Positions 1 through 8,224 of a stretch of 64,000 nt of DNA are shown here, one piece after another. Both the position numbers and the translations under genes were made by a program. This DNA comes from Rhodobacteraceae bacterium S2214 (GTDB taxonomy: Bacteria; Pseudomonadota; Alphaproteobacteria; Rhodobacterales; Rhodobacteraceae). The stretch's first letter is position 1. Every line of letters starts with the position of its first letter. The notes beneath the pieces are model-generated. The model searched no databases and had not been told where the DNA came from. It saw nothing but the letters and a program-made list of their open reading frames with translations. Location of the stretch: assembly GCA_025141675.1 (NCBI GenBank), contig CP081161.1:3387501-3451500 (forward strand), read 5' to 3'.

Positions 1-2
1 CT

Positions 3-281
3 CTCATTGCCTTCATGGCCGCTACGGCGCAAGCACAATCAGAAGCCACCAAAGAGGCTCAGAGGGCCGGAATCGAGGCCGCTAAGGATGACCAGCAACG
101 GTATCGCGGCAAGAAGCCAAGCTATGATCGCAAGACCTATCAAGCTGTGATAGACCAGCTTGCATTGGGCGAAGGGGCCTCAAGCATCTCCAAGGCTACC
201 GGACTGACCAGACAGACCATCTTGCGCATCAGGGACAAGCCTGAGACCGCTGAAGCTGCGCTAAGCAAGTGGGGCATGTGA
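3..281 (+). CDS. Serine recombinase (resolvase/invertase family), C-terminal end; start lies outside the window
   Basis: Only the C-terminus is present. The reading frame is open to the window edge, so the catalytic serine domain lies upstream. The visible part matches the resolvase/invertase layout: the end of the long E helix rich in Ala, Glu and Lys, a basic linker (YRGKKPSYDR), then a helix-turn-helix DNA-binding domain (GASSISKATGLTRQTILRIR). Such enzymes catalyse site-specific strand exchange through a 5'-phosphoserine intermediate. Its place beside a tRNA-like att sequence and orphan genes suggests it belongs to a mobile island. Whether it is intact cannot be seen here. Confidence 0.75.
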   Translation, partial: LIAFMAATAQAQSEATKEAQRAGIEAAKDDQQRYRGKKPSYDRKTYQAVIDQLALGEGASSISKATGLTRQTILRIRDKPETAEAALSKWGM

Positions 282-508
282 GTTCGATGGGGGATTTTGT
301 TTTTTGATTTCTTAAAGGTCACTGCAAAGCTGTTAGTAAGCCTAAAAATACGCCTTGTAGTGAGTTAAAAGAACAATCATTTTCTGCTTGGATAGGTTCT
401 GACATCTCACAGCCCAGACCGGACCTTATCGAAGAACGACGGCCTTGAAACGGACCATGCTTTTACCCGATTTAATGTTAGATCGGGACGACTGACTGTC
501 ATGTTCAT

Positions 509-697
509 TCACTCTTCCCCACCCTTGTGGTAAATTTTGTGAGCTAGTCCACAGGCATCCAAATGGAGCTTGTTGTTCTCGTCTCTGGGATTGGTACACG
601 TGATGGTGTCACCAAAAACCTGATCTACAAACAGTATGATTTCTTCAGGGTCGTTTTTGCGCACAACTTGATCGTTCGGTTTGAAGTCATGCATCAT
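509..697 (-). CDS. Small hypothetical protein, 62 aa
   Basis: I do not recognise this gene. It encodes a short soluble, acidic protein (DFKPNDQVVRKNDPEEIILF at the N-terminus) that reads like a small beta-rich domain. I chose the ATG at 697 because it overlaps the stop of the preceding gene as ATGA and has a GAAGGG-type ribosome binding site just upstream. A longer reading from 733 would overlap the upstream gene by 40 nt. The overlap indicates translational coupling with the glycine-rich membrane protein. No function can be assigned. Confidence 0.5.
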   Translation of the reverse strand: MMHDFKPNDQVVRKNDPEEIILFVDQVFGDTITCTNPRDENNKLHLDACGLAHKIYHKGGEE

Positions 698-921
698 TTT
701 GCACCCTTCTTGGAAGCTCTTTTGTCGCGCCATTCTTCGATCTTTTGCGCGGCATCTGGTCCAGCGCTAAGGCCCCACCCCGCACCAATCACCGTGAAGA
801 CCGAGGCCCCTGCCATGGCCCCGAATAGGCCGCCAACGATGCCTGTCCCAGCTCCAATAGTAGCTCCAGTCGTAGCTCCTGCAATCATACCTGCGATTCG
901 AGAATTTTTGATGAATTTCAT
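694..921 (-). CDS. Small glycine/alanine-rich membrane protein, 75 aa
   Basis: After a short basic N-terminus (MKFIKNSR) comes a long Gly/Ala/Thr-rich hydrophobic stretch, about residues 10 to 52, with GxxxG-like spacings (AGATTGATIGAGTGIVGG). The tail is charged (EEWRDKRASKKGAK). This is typical of glycine-zipper membrane peptides that span the membrane as a hairpin or oligomerise. It is first in a two-gene unit with the 62-aa gene, which overlaps its stop. The family includes surface-antigen-like, phage and toxin-like peptides, and the sequence alone does not decide between them. Confidence 0.5.
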   Translation of the reverse strand: MKFIKNSRIAGMIAGATTGATIGAGTGIVGGLFGAMAGASVFTVIGAGWGLSAGPDAAQKIEEWRDKRASKKGAK

Positions 922-1286
922 TGTTCTATACTCTTTTTTAAGTGCCTGAATTCAGATCACCCGACTCACCGCTTGATTGCAATAGGCGGTTACTCGATAG
1001 CCCCAGAGGCGAGCCCTCAAGTGACGGAAATACGTCAAACCAATGATAGCGATGCTTGCCAGAGTGAAGTCGAAATCTAACAATCCCTTTTCGGAGCAAG
1101 ATTCGCACAAAAATAATCGGCCAGAAGCACCTACTGCGGCAAAAGGGGCCATAGCTGCCGTTCGTCCACCCTCGGCAATGCTGCAATGCGGTCGTTCATT
1201 GCCGACATTCGTTGAAAGCGCAAAGTTCGCCTACGTCAAAAGCTTCACCTTCAAACGCTCGGCTTTAAATTCAGTATTCACTTTGC
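922..1286. other. 365-nt gap without a convincing gene
   Basis: It separates the small membrane-protein unit from the end of the KAP ATPase gene. A 66-codon open frame on the minus strand (952 to 1152) has no clear ribosome binding site and unusual composition, so I do not call it. Around 1150 to 1220 the DNA contains phrases such as GTCGTTCATTGCCGACATTC that resemble the degenerate repeats seen near 52860 and 60165. Confidence 0.4.
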
Positions 1287-4200
1287 TTACTCTGCAGGAT
1301 CATCATCTTCGACACTTACGCTTTCGTAGCTTGGGAAAAGTCCATTCCAAACAATACGTGTTCGCTTCGCACCTATAACTACATCACTTACTTTGCGGCT
1401 AAATTCGCGATCTTCTTCCTGCTTGGCAAAATTCTCCATGGAGCCAGTTAGAAGATCTCTAGTGGCATCCTCCGAATGCTTAATGAAGTCCGCAACCCGC
1501 TTTCGCCCTAACTTAACAAACGCTGACAAAAGTTGACGGTCTTTGGCATCAAGCGCAGTACACAGAAAATGCCTTACAATACTCTCTTTCTCGCTAGCCA
1601 TCACCCTATCGCCATCTGTAACAATTCCGACGACGACATTTGGCATCATACGCATTGCGTTTTGCAGACCGTTAGCGGTCACCGAGCGAACACTCTCCCG
1701 ACACTTACGGAACAGGTCAGAATGGAAACTCTTTGGTATAGTTTGAAAAACGACGTCGAAACTAACTGTCGAAGAGGAAATATCGGTTGTTTCATCTAGG
1801 ACGTCCGAAACGAAACTTTGGAAAGAAGCCCTAAATTCGGCATCTGGCATAGAAATTTCTGCGATATTTGAATATTCGACAAGTAGAGCAACCTCATGAG
1901 AGCTAGCTGCCAGACAAGAAGTCCATTCGTCACCGCCTATCGATTGAAGCTCTTTTTCGACCAGATCGAAGAGATCGCGATAGCCTTCATCGGTTACACT
2001 CCTAATTTTTGTCAGTGCACCCAATGGCACATCTTTCAATTTGGTCTTACTATGGTCCTCGGTTTTGTATCTATGTTGGAGTCCCACAATCACTTCGCCA
2101 AAATCGTTATCCAACACTCTATCGAGAAAATCAAAGTAACCTAGTAGCGTAGAAAATCCGATAAAGGGTAAGGGAAGAGTTTCAAATGCTTTGCGAACGA
2201 CACCATCAATTAAGGCGTGTGAAGTATATTGGTCACCATCGATAATCCACTTTGTTACAGCGCTTCGATCTTTAGCATTAGCTGCTACTACGCTGAGTTG
2301 CTCGTCAGATAGCTCTAGTTCGCCGTCATAGATTTGCTTGAATCTCTCGTAACCAGCTTTTGCAGTCGCAGTGGGCGGAGCCCCGGCGATGCCTTTTAAA
2401 GCAGGCAGTTGCTCGCCGTTCAGCTTTGTACGCGCGAGGAAAAGTGCATGGGCAACGCCCTCGTCACCGTCATTCTCCGTGAATACCTTTCCAAAACCAT
2501 CGAAAAATACTGAACTTCCAATGATGGGTTCAATATCTAACGAATTACGCACACTTTCGGGAGCCTTGTTCGTCAAGAGAACCAACATCTTTAACAAACT
2601 TGAGAATTGCCGAACTTCATGCGTTTCTGCGACTTGCAAGTTCGCAATGATCTTTTGTCCTACTAACAACCATTGGGGGTTTTTCACCGCATTTGCTTCT
2701 AGAAGCTCCGAAAACACTTCAAACGCTAAATCGGAGTTCTCGTCTGCAAAATCAACTAAAGGATTCTCGTCTGAATCGCTCTTGGGGACTGGCATTGAGA
2801 TTGTGCCATGAGTTTTCAATGGAATAGCGTGCTCATGGCAACCATAAGCGCAGCCAAGCAAGAAATCGGGAATGGACGGAAGGGAAACCGTCGCTAGTGC
2901 ACTTGCAACCATTGGCAGACCTTCATCCGGTGCAAACATTTCCCTAATGTCTCTTAGAAAACTGACCCAATTGCGCCCTATTTCGAAGTCGGCTGGCCCC
3001 TCAGTTGTAATGCTATTCAGGGCCTTCACAAGGATAGTGCGAAGGACGCTTGAAACCTTTTCTTCACCACAGTAATTCACCAAAGTGAGGTAGTCAGCGT
3101 ACTGTTCTTGGACTAAGGCAATCTCTTTGACCCCACGTAACGATAGGCAAAGCCCCTCAATGATTTGGCTTCTCGCGTCCCCGTCGTATTCCTCAAAAAG
3201 CATTGCAAAATTACGAATAACTTGACCTAGCTCACCAGAGCTTGCCCATGATCTCTGGCTGTCGGCTATTACTTCACCAACTCTTAGTTCAAAGCCCTTT
3301 GATCTCGAAAGAGTTACCAACTCTTCTGCAGAGCTATCCTCAGCGGCATTTAAGATTCTGCTGTCCAAGAGCAGTTCGAGTGCAAGATTACTATCCACAT
3401 TGTACAGTAGCGCCGCTAGGTTTTCTTCAAGCTGGGCGTCTGGAGCCAAGCGCCGGATTTTCTCATCCAAGAAATCAGAACTTGTAAGCACGTATGGGTC
3501 GTCTTCGATTGCCTCACGAAAGCAAATGAACACAGCGACAGTTGTTAGATCATATGTTCCAACGTGCATTCCGAACAAGCCAGTCAACTCGTTAATGAAT
3601 GCAATGATCTGGCGCGGAGTAAACTGTTTGCTTCGAGCTCCAAAGTGAGAATTAAATATCAAGTAGCAACGGAACAGTTCATCCGCATCATTGTAGTTGG
3701 GCAAAGCTTCGGCAATCTTGCTTTCAAAGAATGCGCGCGAGTTTGACATAACTGGTGCAGCAACATGCAATATCTCATCAAACGTCTTTGACAGTAGTTC
3801 CCTTCGGACGAATATTCCCTCGTTGTCTAGATTTCCGTCATCATCAAAGGCATTTTTTGGCAATATGTGAGCGCGATCATATGGTACGATTGCTGTAATT
3901 TCAGAGTTTTTCTTAACGTTAGAAGAAGTGCTGCTCTTAGTGAAGATCGAGCGCACAGCAGACCAGTAGTCATCTAAGTCCTCTTTTGGAATTCGATCTA
4001 TGTTATCTAGAACCAGAACGATCTTGTTTTTTGGACCTTGAATTGTCGCCAATATCTCAGTCAACGTTTCTTGGAACTCAAAGTCGTTTGGATCGACTTC
4101 ACGAATGTGTTGGGTAACCTCTTGGCTTTCGTACTGTTTAGCGCTGATCAAGAGTGTTCGCGACAGCGAGGACCTGAAAGATGGGTCTTTGTCATCGCCA

Positions 4201-4898
4201 AATGCATACTTGTGGATAGCTCTGAGTAATGTAGCTCCGAGGAATAGATACAAACACCACATGGGGTTGGATTTCAGGAACCCTTCTTCAGTTTCATCAA
4301 AGACCTTCTTAGCCCAGAAATAAAATATCGGCAAAAACGGTAAGACTACCAAAACTGCAACACCGTACCAGTCGAGCATTGGATTGTTGTCTGTGGTAAG
4401 GTGTTTTGTCTTTCCCTTCACCTTCTTCTCGATCAACTCGAGGTTGGCTCTTTTCTTCGGGAACTCGCGAAGTGACCACGATACAAGGTGTTCGAGAAAT
4501 GTCCTTCGAAACGCTGTACCTTGAGATTTCCAAATATCAAATGTGAAGAAACTAAAACGGGCTGAAGATCCTTTGTTGCGTTTGTCGAGCAATGACTCCG
4601 CCATCTCAACGACACTGGACTTGCCGCTACCCCACGCTCCTTCAAGTCCAATTGCTCGGTCCTCAAATTCGAACTCGGAGATGGCATCGGCTAAAGCCAA
4701 AGCAGTTTTGTGATGCCCCTTACCATCAAAAAGGTCTTTCTTGATTGGCGCGTCTATCAAAATCTTACGTTTAAATACTTGCTTATCGCCCAACGCCTTC
4801 ACCTCGAAATCAAGAATGTAATCTACCTGCCACGAGTAAACCTTTAAGTTGTGTCTCACAATGCTGATCAACTCAATATATTGGGTCTGCCTCCGCAT
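1287..4898 (-). CDS. KAP-family P-loop NTPase with two membrane segments, 1203 aa
   Basis: Large STAND-like ATPase of the KAP group. Counting from the chosen start, a Walker A motif (GAWGSGKS) lies near residues 87 to 94. A Walker B strand (IVLVLDNIDRI) lies near 292 to 302. The KAP hallmark insertion of two transmembrane helices falls between them, about residues 176 to 195 and 211 to 229. The remaining 900 residues are a long helical region with no recognised domain, plausibly a sensor. I chose the ATG at 4898 (MRRQTQYIEL) because AAGGA stands 4 to 5 nt upstream. A TTG at 4952 would add 18 residues. KAP ATPases are often carried on plasmids and islands, and some take part in phage defence or membrane-associated complexes. 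The role here is unknown. Base composition is lower in GC than that of the catabolic genes to the right, consistent with transfer. Confidence 0.8.
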   Translation of the reverse strand: MRRQTQYIELISIVRHNLKVYSWQVDYILDFEVKALGDKQVFKRKILIDAPIKKDLFDGKGHHKTALALADAISEFEFEDRAIGLEGAWGSGKSSVVEMAESLLDKRNKGSSARFSFFTFDIWKSQGTAFRRTFLEHLVSWSLREFPKKRANLELIEKKVKGKTKHLTTDNNPMLDWYGVAVLVVLPFLPIFYFWAKKVFDETEEGFLKSNPMWCLYLFLGATLLRAIHKYAFGDDKDPSFRSSLSRTLLISAKQYESQEVTQHIREVDPNDFEFQETLTEILATIQGPKNKIVLVLDNIDRIPKEDLDDYWSAVRSIFTKSSTSSNVKKNSEITAIVPYDRAHILPKNAFDDDGNLDNEGIFVRRELLSKTFDEILHVAAPVMSNSRAFFESKIAEALPNYNDADELFRCYLIFNSHFGARSKQFTPRQIIAFINELTGLFGMHVGTYDLTTVAVFICFREAIEDDPYVLTSSDFLDEKIRRLAPDAQLEENLAALLYNVDSNLALELLLDSRILNAAEDSSAEELVTLSRSKGFELRVGEVIADSQRSWASSGELGQVIRNFAMLFEEYDGDARSQIIEGLCLSLRGVKEIALVQEQYADYLTLVNYCGEEKVSSVLRTILVKALNSITTEGPADFEIGRNWVSFLRDIREMFAPDEGLPMVASALATVSLPSIPDFLLGCAYGCHEHAIPLKTHGTISMPVPKSDSDENPLVDFADENSDLAFEVFSELLEANAVKNPQWLLVGQKIIANLQVAETHEVRQFSSLLKMLVLLTNKAPESVRNSLDIEPIIGSSVFFDGFGKVFTENDGDEGVAHALFLARTKLNGEQLPALKGIAGAPPTATAKAGYERFKQIYDGELELSDEQLSVVAANAKDRSAVTKWIIDGDQYTSHALIDGVVRKAFETLPLPFIGFSTLLGYFDFLDRVLDNDFGEVIVGLQHRYKTEDHSKTKLKDVPLGALTKIRSVTDEGYRDLFDLVEKELQSIGGDEWTSCLAASSHEVALLVEYSNIAEISMPDAEFRASFQSFVSDVLDETTDISSSTVSFDVVFQTIPKSFHSDLFRKCRESVRSVTANGLQNAMRMMPNVVVGIVTDGDRVMASEKESIVRHFLCTALDAKDRQLLSAFVKLGRKRVADFIKHSEDATRDLLTGSMENFAKQEEDREFSRKVSDVVIGAKRTRIVWNGLFPSYESVSVEDDDPAE

Positions 4899-5207
4899 AT
4901 TATCCTTGATTTCAGCAACACGCCCATCGTTTCGATATGCGCCAGTGAGCAATTTTCAGTGCGGCAGTTGTCCGAAGAATTCTTACCTACCTACACATTT
5001 GCTATCCAGCCTCGGAAAGAAGAGGTTGAATCCTACCCTCACCAAAGCGGGTCGCGAGATAATAGCGAAAGCCGTTTGGGTAGGTCCATACCACTCAGTG
5101 AGGCAACCGCACATGATGTCTATGTTGAAGGTCCGCTTTTTCTTTGGCCAATCTGAAACTTCATACCTGCAGCGAAAGTCTCCTTCCAGCCAACAGGTTT
5201 AGAAAGC

Positions 5208-5227
5208 ACTACACAATCACTACACAA
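5208..5227 (+). repeat. Two 9-bp direct repeats (ACTACACAA), 11 bp apart
   Basis: ACTACACAA occurs at 5208 to 5216 and again at 5219 to 5227, one helical turn apart. It lies about 50 bp left of the tRNA 3'-end-like sequence. Phased short repeats beside an att core are what arm-type sites of tyrosine integrases look like. The repeat is directly visible; the role is inferred. Confidence 0.4.
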
Positions 5228-5276
5228 CGATCTAAATAGCGCCTTACAGAAACCAATGAAATAAGCGTTTTGCGAT

Positions 5277-5302
5277 GGGTTCGAGTCCTCTTCTGAGCAC
5301 CT
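5277..5302 (+). other. tRNA 3'-end-like sequence, possible attachment-site core
   Basis: GGGTTCGAGTCC is a typical T-arm with its TTCGA loop, and TCTGAGC followed by ACC resembles a 3' acceptor strand. There is no matching 5' half upstream, so this is not a complete tRNA gene. The T-stem pairs with one mismatch. A lone tRNA 3' end is the usual scar left where an integrative element has used a tRNA gene. In this orientation the element would lie to the left and host DNA to the right. Confidence 0.4.
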
Positions 5303-5676
5303 TCTTGTTCGCGATAAGGCTTTTTACGCCCGTGTCTAACAAACACCGCACCAGTCGTTTCAGCAATCAAGTGTAGAAGAGGCATTTCCTCAATGGTGAT
5401 GCCCTCTTAGATTTCGTCTGACGTCATCCGAAAAGTGCTACAGAGATCCGCTACATTGACACCGACCAGAAGCTCGTATAGCCCTTACAAATAAGGAATT
5501 TATGAAACCAGATAGCGCCCCCGCTAGGCTCCACCAACATCCTCAAGACATGCGCGAACTTTGGTTGCCTTCGGTCGGAATAGCTTTGCCTTTTGCCGGA
5601 CTGGCTCAAGTTGGCAGCCGATGGCCGCCATTTGCAGGCCGCCGATTGGTTCGCGGGACGAATCCCGTTTAAGACT

Positions 5677-6800
5677 CTAAAAAAACGGTAATTCGCAGAG
5701 CCTCGCGCGATCGACGTACCCGCCACGCACGACGTCAACCTCATCACCGACGGTAAGGTCCGTATGGACCAATCCAAATCCGATCATCGCCCCCGCACGT
5801 GGCGACCATGCCCCGCAGGTCATGTGCCCAACACCCCTATCGCCCTGCTGAACCGCGTACCAAATCGCATGGCCGGGTCGGCGTTCGGGGTTATCGAAGA
5901 CGATGCCTACCTGCTGGCGTTTAGCACCTTCAGCCTTAATTTGCCGCAGCGCCTGTATGCCGACCACCTCGTCATCAAGATCCAGATCAACATATTTGCC
6001 AAGGCGGACCTCGAACGGGTTGGTCTGGTCATCGGTGTCGCCACCGTAGGACAACAGCCCACTCTCGATCCGTTCGATAGGGCTCGGGTTTCCGGGGCCG
6101 ATCCCCCATGGTTCACCAGCTTCCTTGGTAATGTTCCACAGATCGGTCCCGCGCGTGCCGTCGCGCAAATAGATTTCAAACCCGCCCTGTTTGGAATAGC
6201 CCGAACGCTGGATGATCAGCGGGATGCCGTTGATTTCTGCCGGGGCGAACCAGAAATATTTCAGCGCGCGCACCCATTCACCAAAGACGGACGCGACCAC
6301 ATCTTCGGCTTTGGGGCCCTGCACCGCCATCGGAGAGACATCAGGTTCGCAAATGTCGACGTTTAACCCGCGTTCGGCTGCAATGGCCCGCGCCCACATG
6401 AGGATGTTGTTGTCCCCAATAGACAGCCAGAACCGGCCGTCTTCATGTTTAAGCACAACGGGATCGTTAATCAGCACGCCGCGATGGTCGCACATTGGCA
6501 CATATTTGCCCTTCCCACTTCGATCTTGGACAGGTCCCGTACTGACAAAAGTTGGACCAATCGGGCAGCATCTGGCCCTATGATTTCCACCTGCCGTTCG
6601 ACGCTGACATCCCATTGCGACACCCCGTTCATTAGACGGTCATATTCGGCATCTGCGTCGCCGTAGGACACCGGCATGAGCATGTTGTTGTAGGGGGAAA
6701 AGGCAGTCACGCCTTCCCCAATCGTCGCTTCGTAGAACGGTGACACGCGTAGACGGGTGTTTGGTCCGATTTCAGCCATTGAGGGTGCCTCAGTCGTCAA
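5677..6800 (-). pseudogene. DMSP demethylase-like aminomethyltransferase (DmdA/GcvT family), frameshifted
   Basis: The joined product would be about 374 residues, the usual DmdA length. It has DmdA-like signatures: NNMLMPVSYG near the N-terminus, RDLSK, CDHRGVLINDP, QGPK, SGYSKQGG, the motif GPGNPSPIERIESGLLSYGG, and a C-terminus ending ELPFF. DmdA moves a methyl group from dimethylsulfoniopropionate to tetrahydrofolate. Related GcvT-fold enzymes demethylate other substrates, so the substrate is not certain. The N-terminal frame (from 6800) ends in a stop at 6471. The rest continues in another frame from about 6510. A single-base loss in the GGGAAGGG tract near 6512 explains it, and the total length of 1124 nt is one short of a whole number of codons. 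The start overlaps the end of marR by 11 nt, so the two are cotranscribed. Confidence 0.75.
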
Positions 6801-7263
6801 GTTTTGCGGAATTAAGGGCCGCTTTTTTCAGGAGCGCCCCAAGGGTTGCGCGTTCGTCGGCGCTAAGCGCCGCCAAAACGTCATCTTGCCGGCGGCTCAA
6901 ATAGCCGCTGATCTTGTCATGCAAAGCCCGACCGTTTGGGGTGATCTTAAGCTTTGTTTGCCGCCCGTCCGACGGGTCAGGGGCGCGGTCCAAATATCCA
7001 TCGCGCAACATGCGATGCACTGCACGGCTGATCGTGTTGCGCGGGCGGCGTGATATGCGGGCCACGTCTTGTGCCGTGAGAACGTCAAAGTGCGATAGGC
7101 AAGCCAGCAGGATGTATTCAGCACGCACGAGGCCAAAGTCCCGTTTGATCTCGGCGTAGGCCGGGAACACGATGGCATTCGCGAGATAGGTGATGCGGTA
7201 CGCCTCGGGATATTCGATCGTGTCGAATATCCGCGTCAGGTCTGCGTCGTTTGATCTATCCAT
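6790..7263 (-). CDS. MarR-family transcriptional regulator, 157 aa
   Basis: Winged-helix MarR protein. The N-terminal dimerisation helix is followed by a DNA-binding core (LTAQDVARISRRPRNTISRAV, then LRDGYLDRAPDPSDGRQTKL, the wing with its conserved D-x-R turn). I chose the ATG at 7263 (MDRSND). A longer frame upstream runs through the divergent promoter and the palindrome at 7305. It is the first gene of a unit with the DmdA-like gene and divergent from the PanB-like and Rieske genes. It therefore probably controls both directions through the palindrome between them. The usual signal for such proteins is a small aromatic or sulfur compound. Confidence 0.85.
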   Translation of the reverse strand: MDRSNDADLTRIFDTIEYPEAYRITYLANAIVFPAYAEIKRDFGLVRAEYILLACLSHFDVLTAQDVARISRRPRNTISRAVHRMLRDGYLDRAPDPSDGRQTKLKITPNGRALHDKISGYLSRRQDDVLAALSADERATLGALLKKAALNSAKLDD

Positions 7264-7304
7264 GATCGGTTGCCCATTGCCAGTTACGCCTGTCCTAGCG
7301 CATA

Positions 7305-7322
7305 TTGTTCCAAATGGAACAA
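7305..7322. promoter_or_regulatory. Perfect palindrome, likely MarR operator
   Basis: TTGTTCCA AA TGGAACAA is an exact 8-2-8 inverted repeat. It lies 42 bp upstream of marR and 35 bp upstream of the PanB-like start, where a divergent operator would be. MarR dimers commonly bind palindromes of this size. The repeat is seen directly; the binding protein is inferred from position. Confidence 0.6.
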
Positions 7323-7357
7323 AAAATGCAACGATTCCATAGTCGCAATAGGTTGCA

Positions 7358-8224
7358 ATGACGCAAGACCGCAAAAAACTGACCTTACCGCAACTGGCCG
7401 AGAAGAAGGCTGCAGGCGGACGGCTGGTTATGGTCGCAGTTGGAGAGGTGTTGACGGCCACGTGAGCCGAACGTGCCGGCGTTGATATTGTTGGTGTCGG
7501 CGACAGTCTGGGCATGACTTTGCATGGCCATGAAAATACGCTGGCGATGACCATTGATCAGATGATCATGCACACGCAAGCCGTGCGGCGGGGTGCGCCA
7601 AACACCCTGTGTCTCGTGTCGATGCCCTATGGGTCCTACGCGACGCCTGACCTCGCCGTGACGAATGCCGTACGGATGATGAAGGAAAGCGGCGCGGACG
7701 CGTTGAAGCTGCAGTTGGGCCGTGAAGGCGCACCCATTATCCGCGCGGTCGCCGATGCAGGCGTTCCGGTGATGAGCCATGTTGGACTGCTGCCCCACAA
7801 AGTGCATCAGATGGGCGGCTTTAAGATGCAAGGCCGGACAGCTGAGGCGGCGATGGACATTGTTGCGGATGCCCGCGCGATTGAGGCTGCCGGTGCGATA
7901 GGGCTTGAGATTGAGGCGATGCCTTATGAGGTCGGCAAGGCTGTGGATGACGCCGTGGACATCTTCACCTTTTCGATTGGTGCGGGCGTTGCTGGCACAT
8001 GCCAGTTGCTGAACGGCTACGATCTGCTGGGTGCGTTCGATACGTTTAAGCCCAAGTTCGCCAAGCGCTATGCCAACCTTGCCCAAGACGCCACCGATGC
8101 CTTCGCGGCATATGCCGACGACGTGCGTGCGGGACGCTTTCCAGATGCCGAACACAGCTACCAAATGAAACCCGACGAAATCGCGCGTTTTGAGACGCTT
8201 TTGAATAGCGAGGATGCGACATGA
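7358..8224 (+). pseudogene. PanB-like ketopantoate hydroxymethyltransferase homologue with an in-frame TGA
   Basis: From the ATG at 7358 the frame encodes a PanB-type N-terminus (GGRLVMVAVGEVLTAT), then a TGA at 7463 (codon 36). After it the same frame continues with AERAGVDIVGVGDSLGM and the rest of the family. TGG (Trp) to TGA is the likely change, as a Trp fits before AERAG. Restart at the ATG of 7514 would lose the first strand and the metal-binding Asp in GDSLGM. PanB transfers a hydroxymethyl group from methylene-tetrahydrofolate to a 2-oxoacid. This copy also lacks the second metal-binding Asp (SMPYGSY where LADLPF is usual), although the catalytic Glu (IEAMP) is kept. It is therefore a specialised paralogue rather than the pantothenate enzyme. 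It overlaps the Rieske gene by 4 nt. Confidence 0.75.

Larger units (their letters stand above)
4899..5676. other. 778-nt non-coding junction between island and metabolic region
   Basis: No plausible gene on either strand. The part next to the KAP gene presumably holds its promoter. Around 5208 to 5302 are two 9-bp direct repeats and a tRNA 3'-end-like sequence, listed separately. From about 5300 to 5676 the DNA is non-coding; a short open frame antisense here continues past the DmdA-like stop and shows no family resemblance. Confidence 0.5.

Noticed and set aside
952..1152. 66-codon minus-strand frame between the small membrane gene and the KAP gene
   Set aside because: No ribosome binding site, odd composition and repeat-like DNA in the same place.
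5260..5303. Complete tRNA gene
   Set aside because: Only a T-arm and 3' acceptor-like strand are present; no D-arm, anticodon arm or matching 5' strand lies upstream.
5764..6366. 200-codon open frame on the plus strand antisense to the DmdA-like gene
   Set aside because: It mirrors the real coding strand, has no family resemblance and no ribosome binding site.
6800..8224. Idea that the DmdA-like frame change is programmed frameshifting
   Set aside because: There is no slippery heptamer or downstream structure, and the neighbouring PanB-like gene is also broken by a different kind of change, which fits decay or error better.
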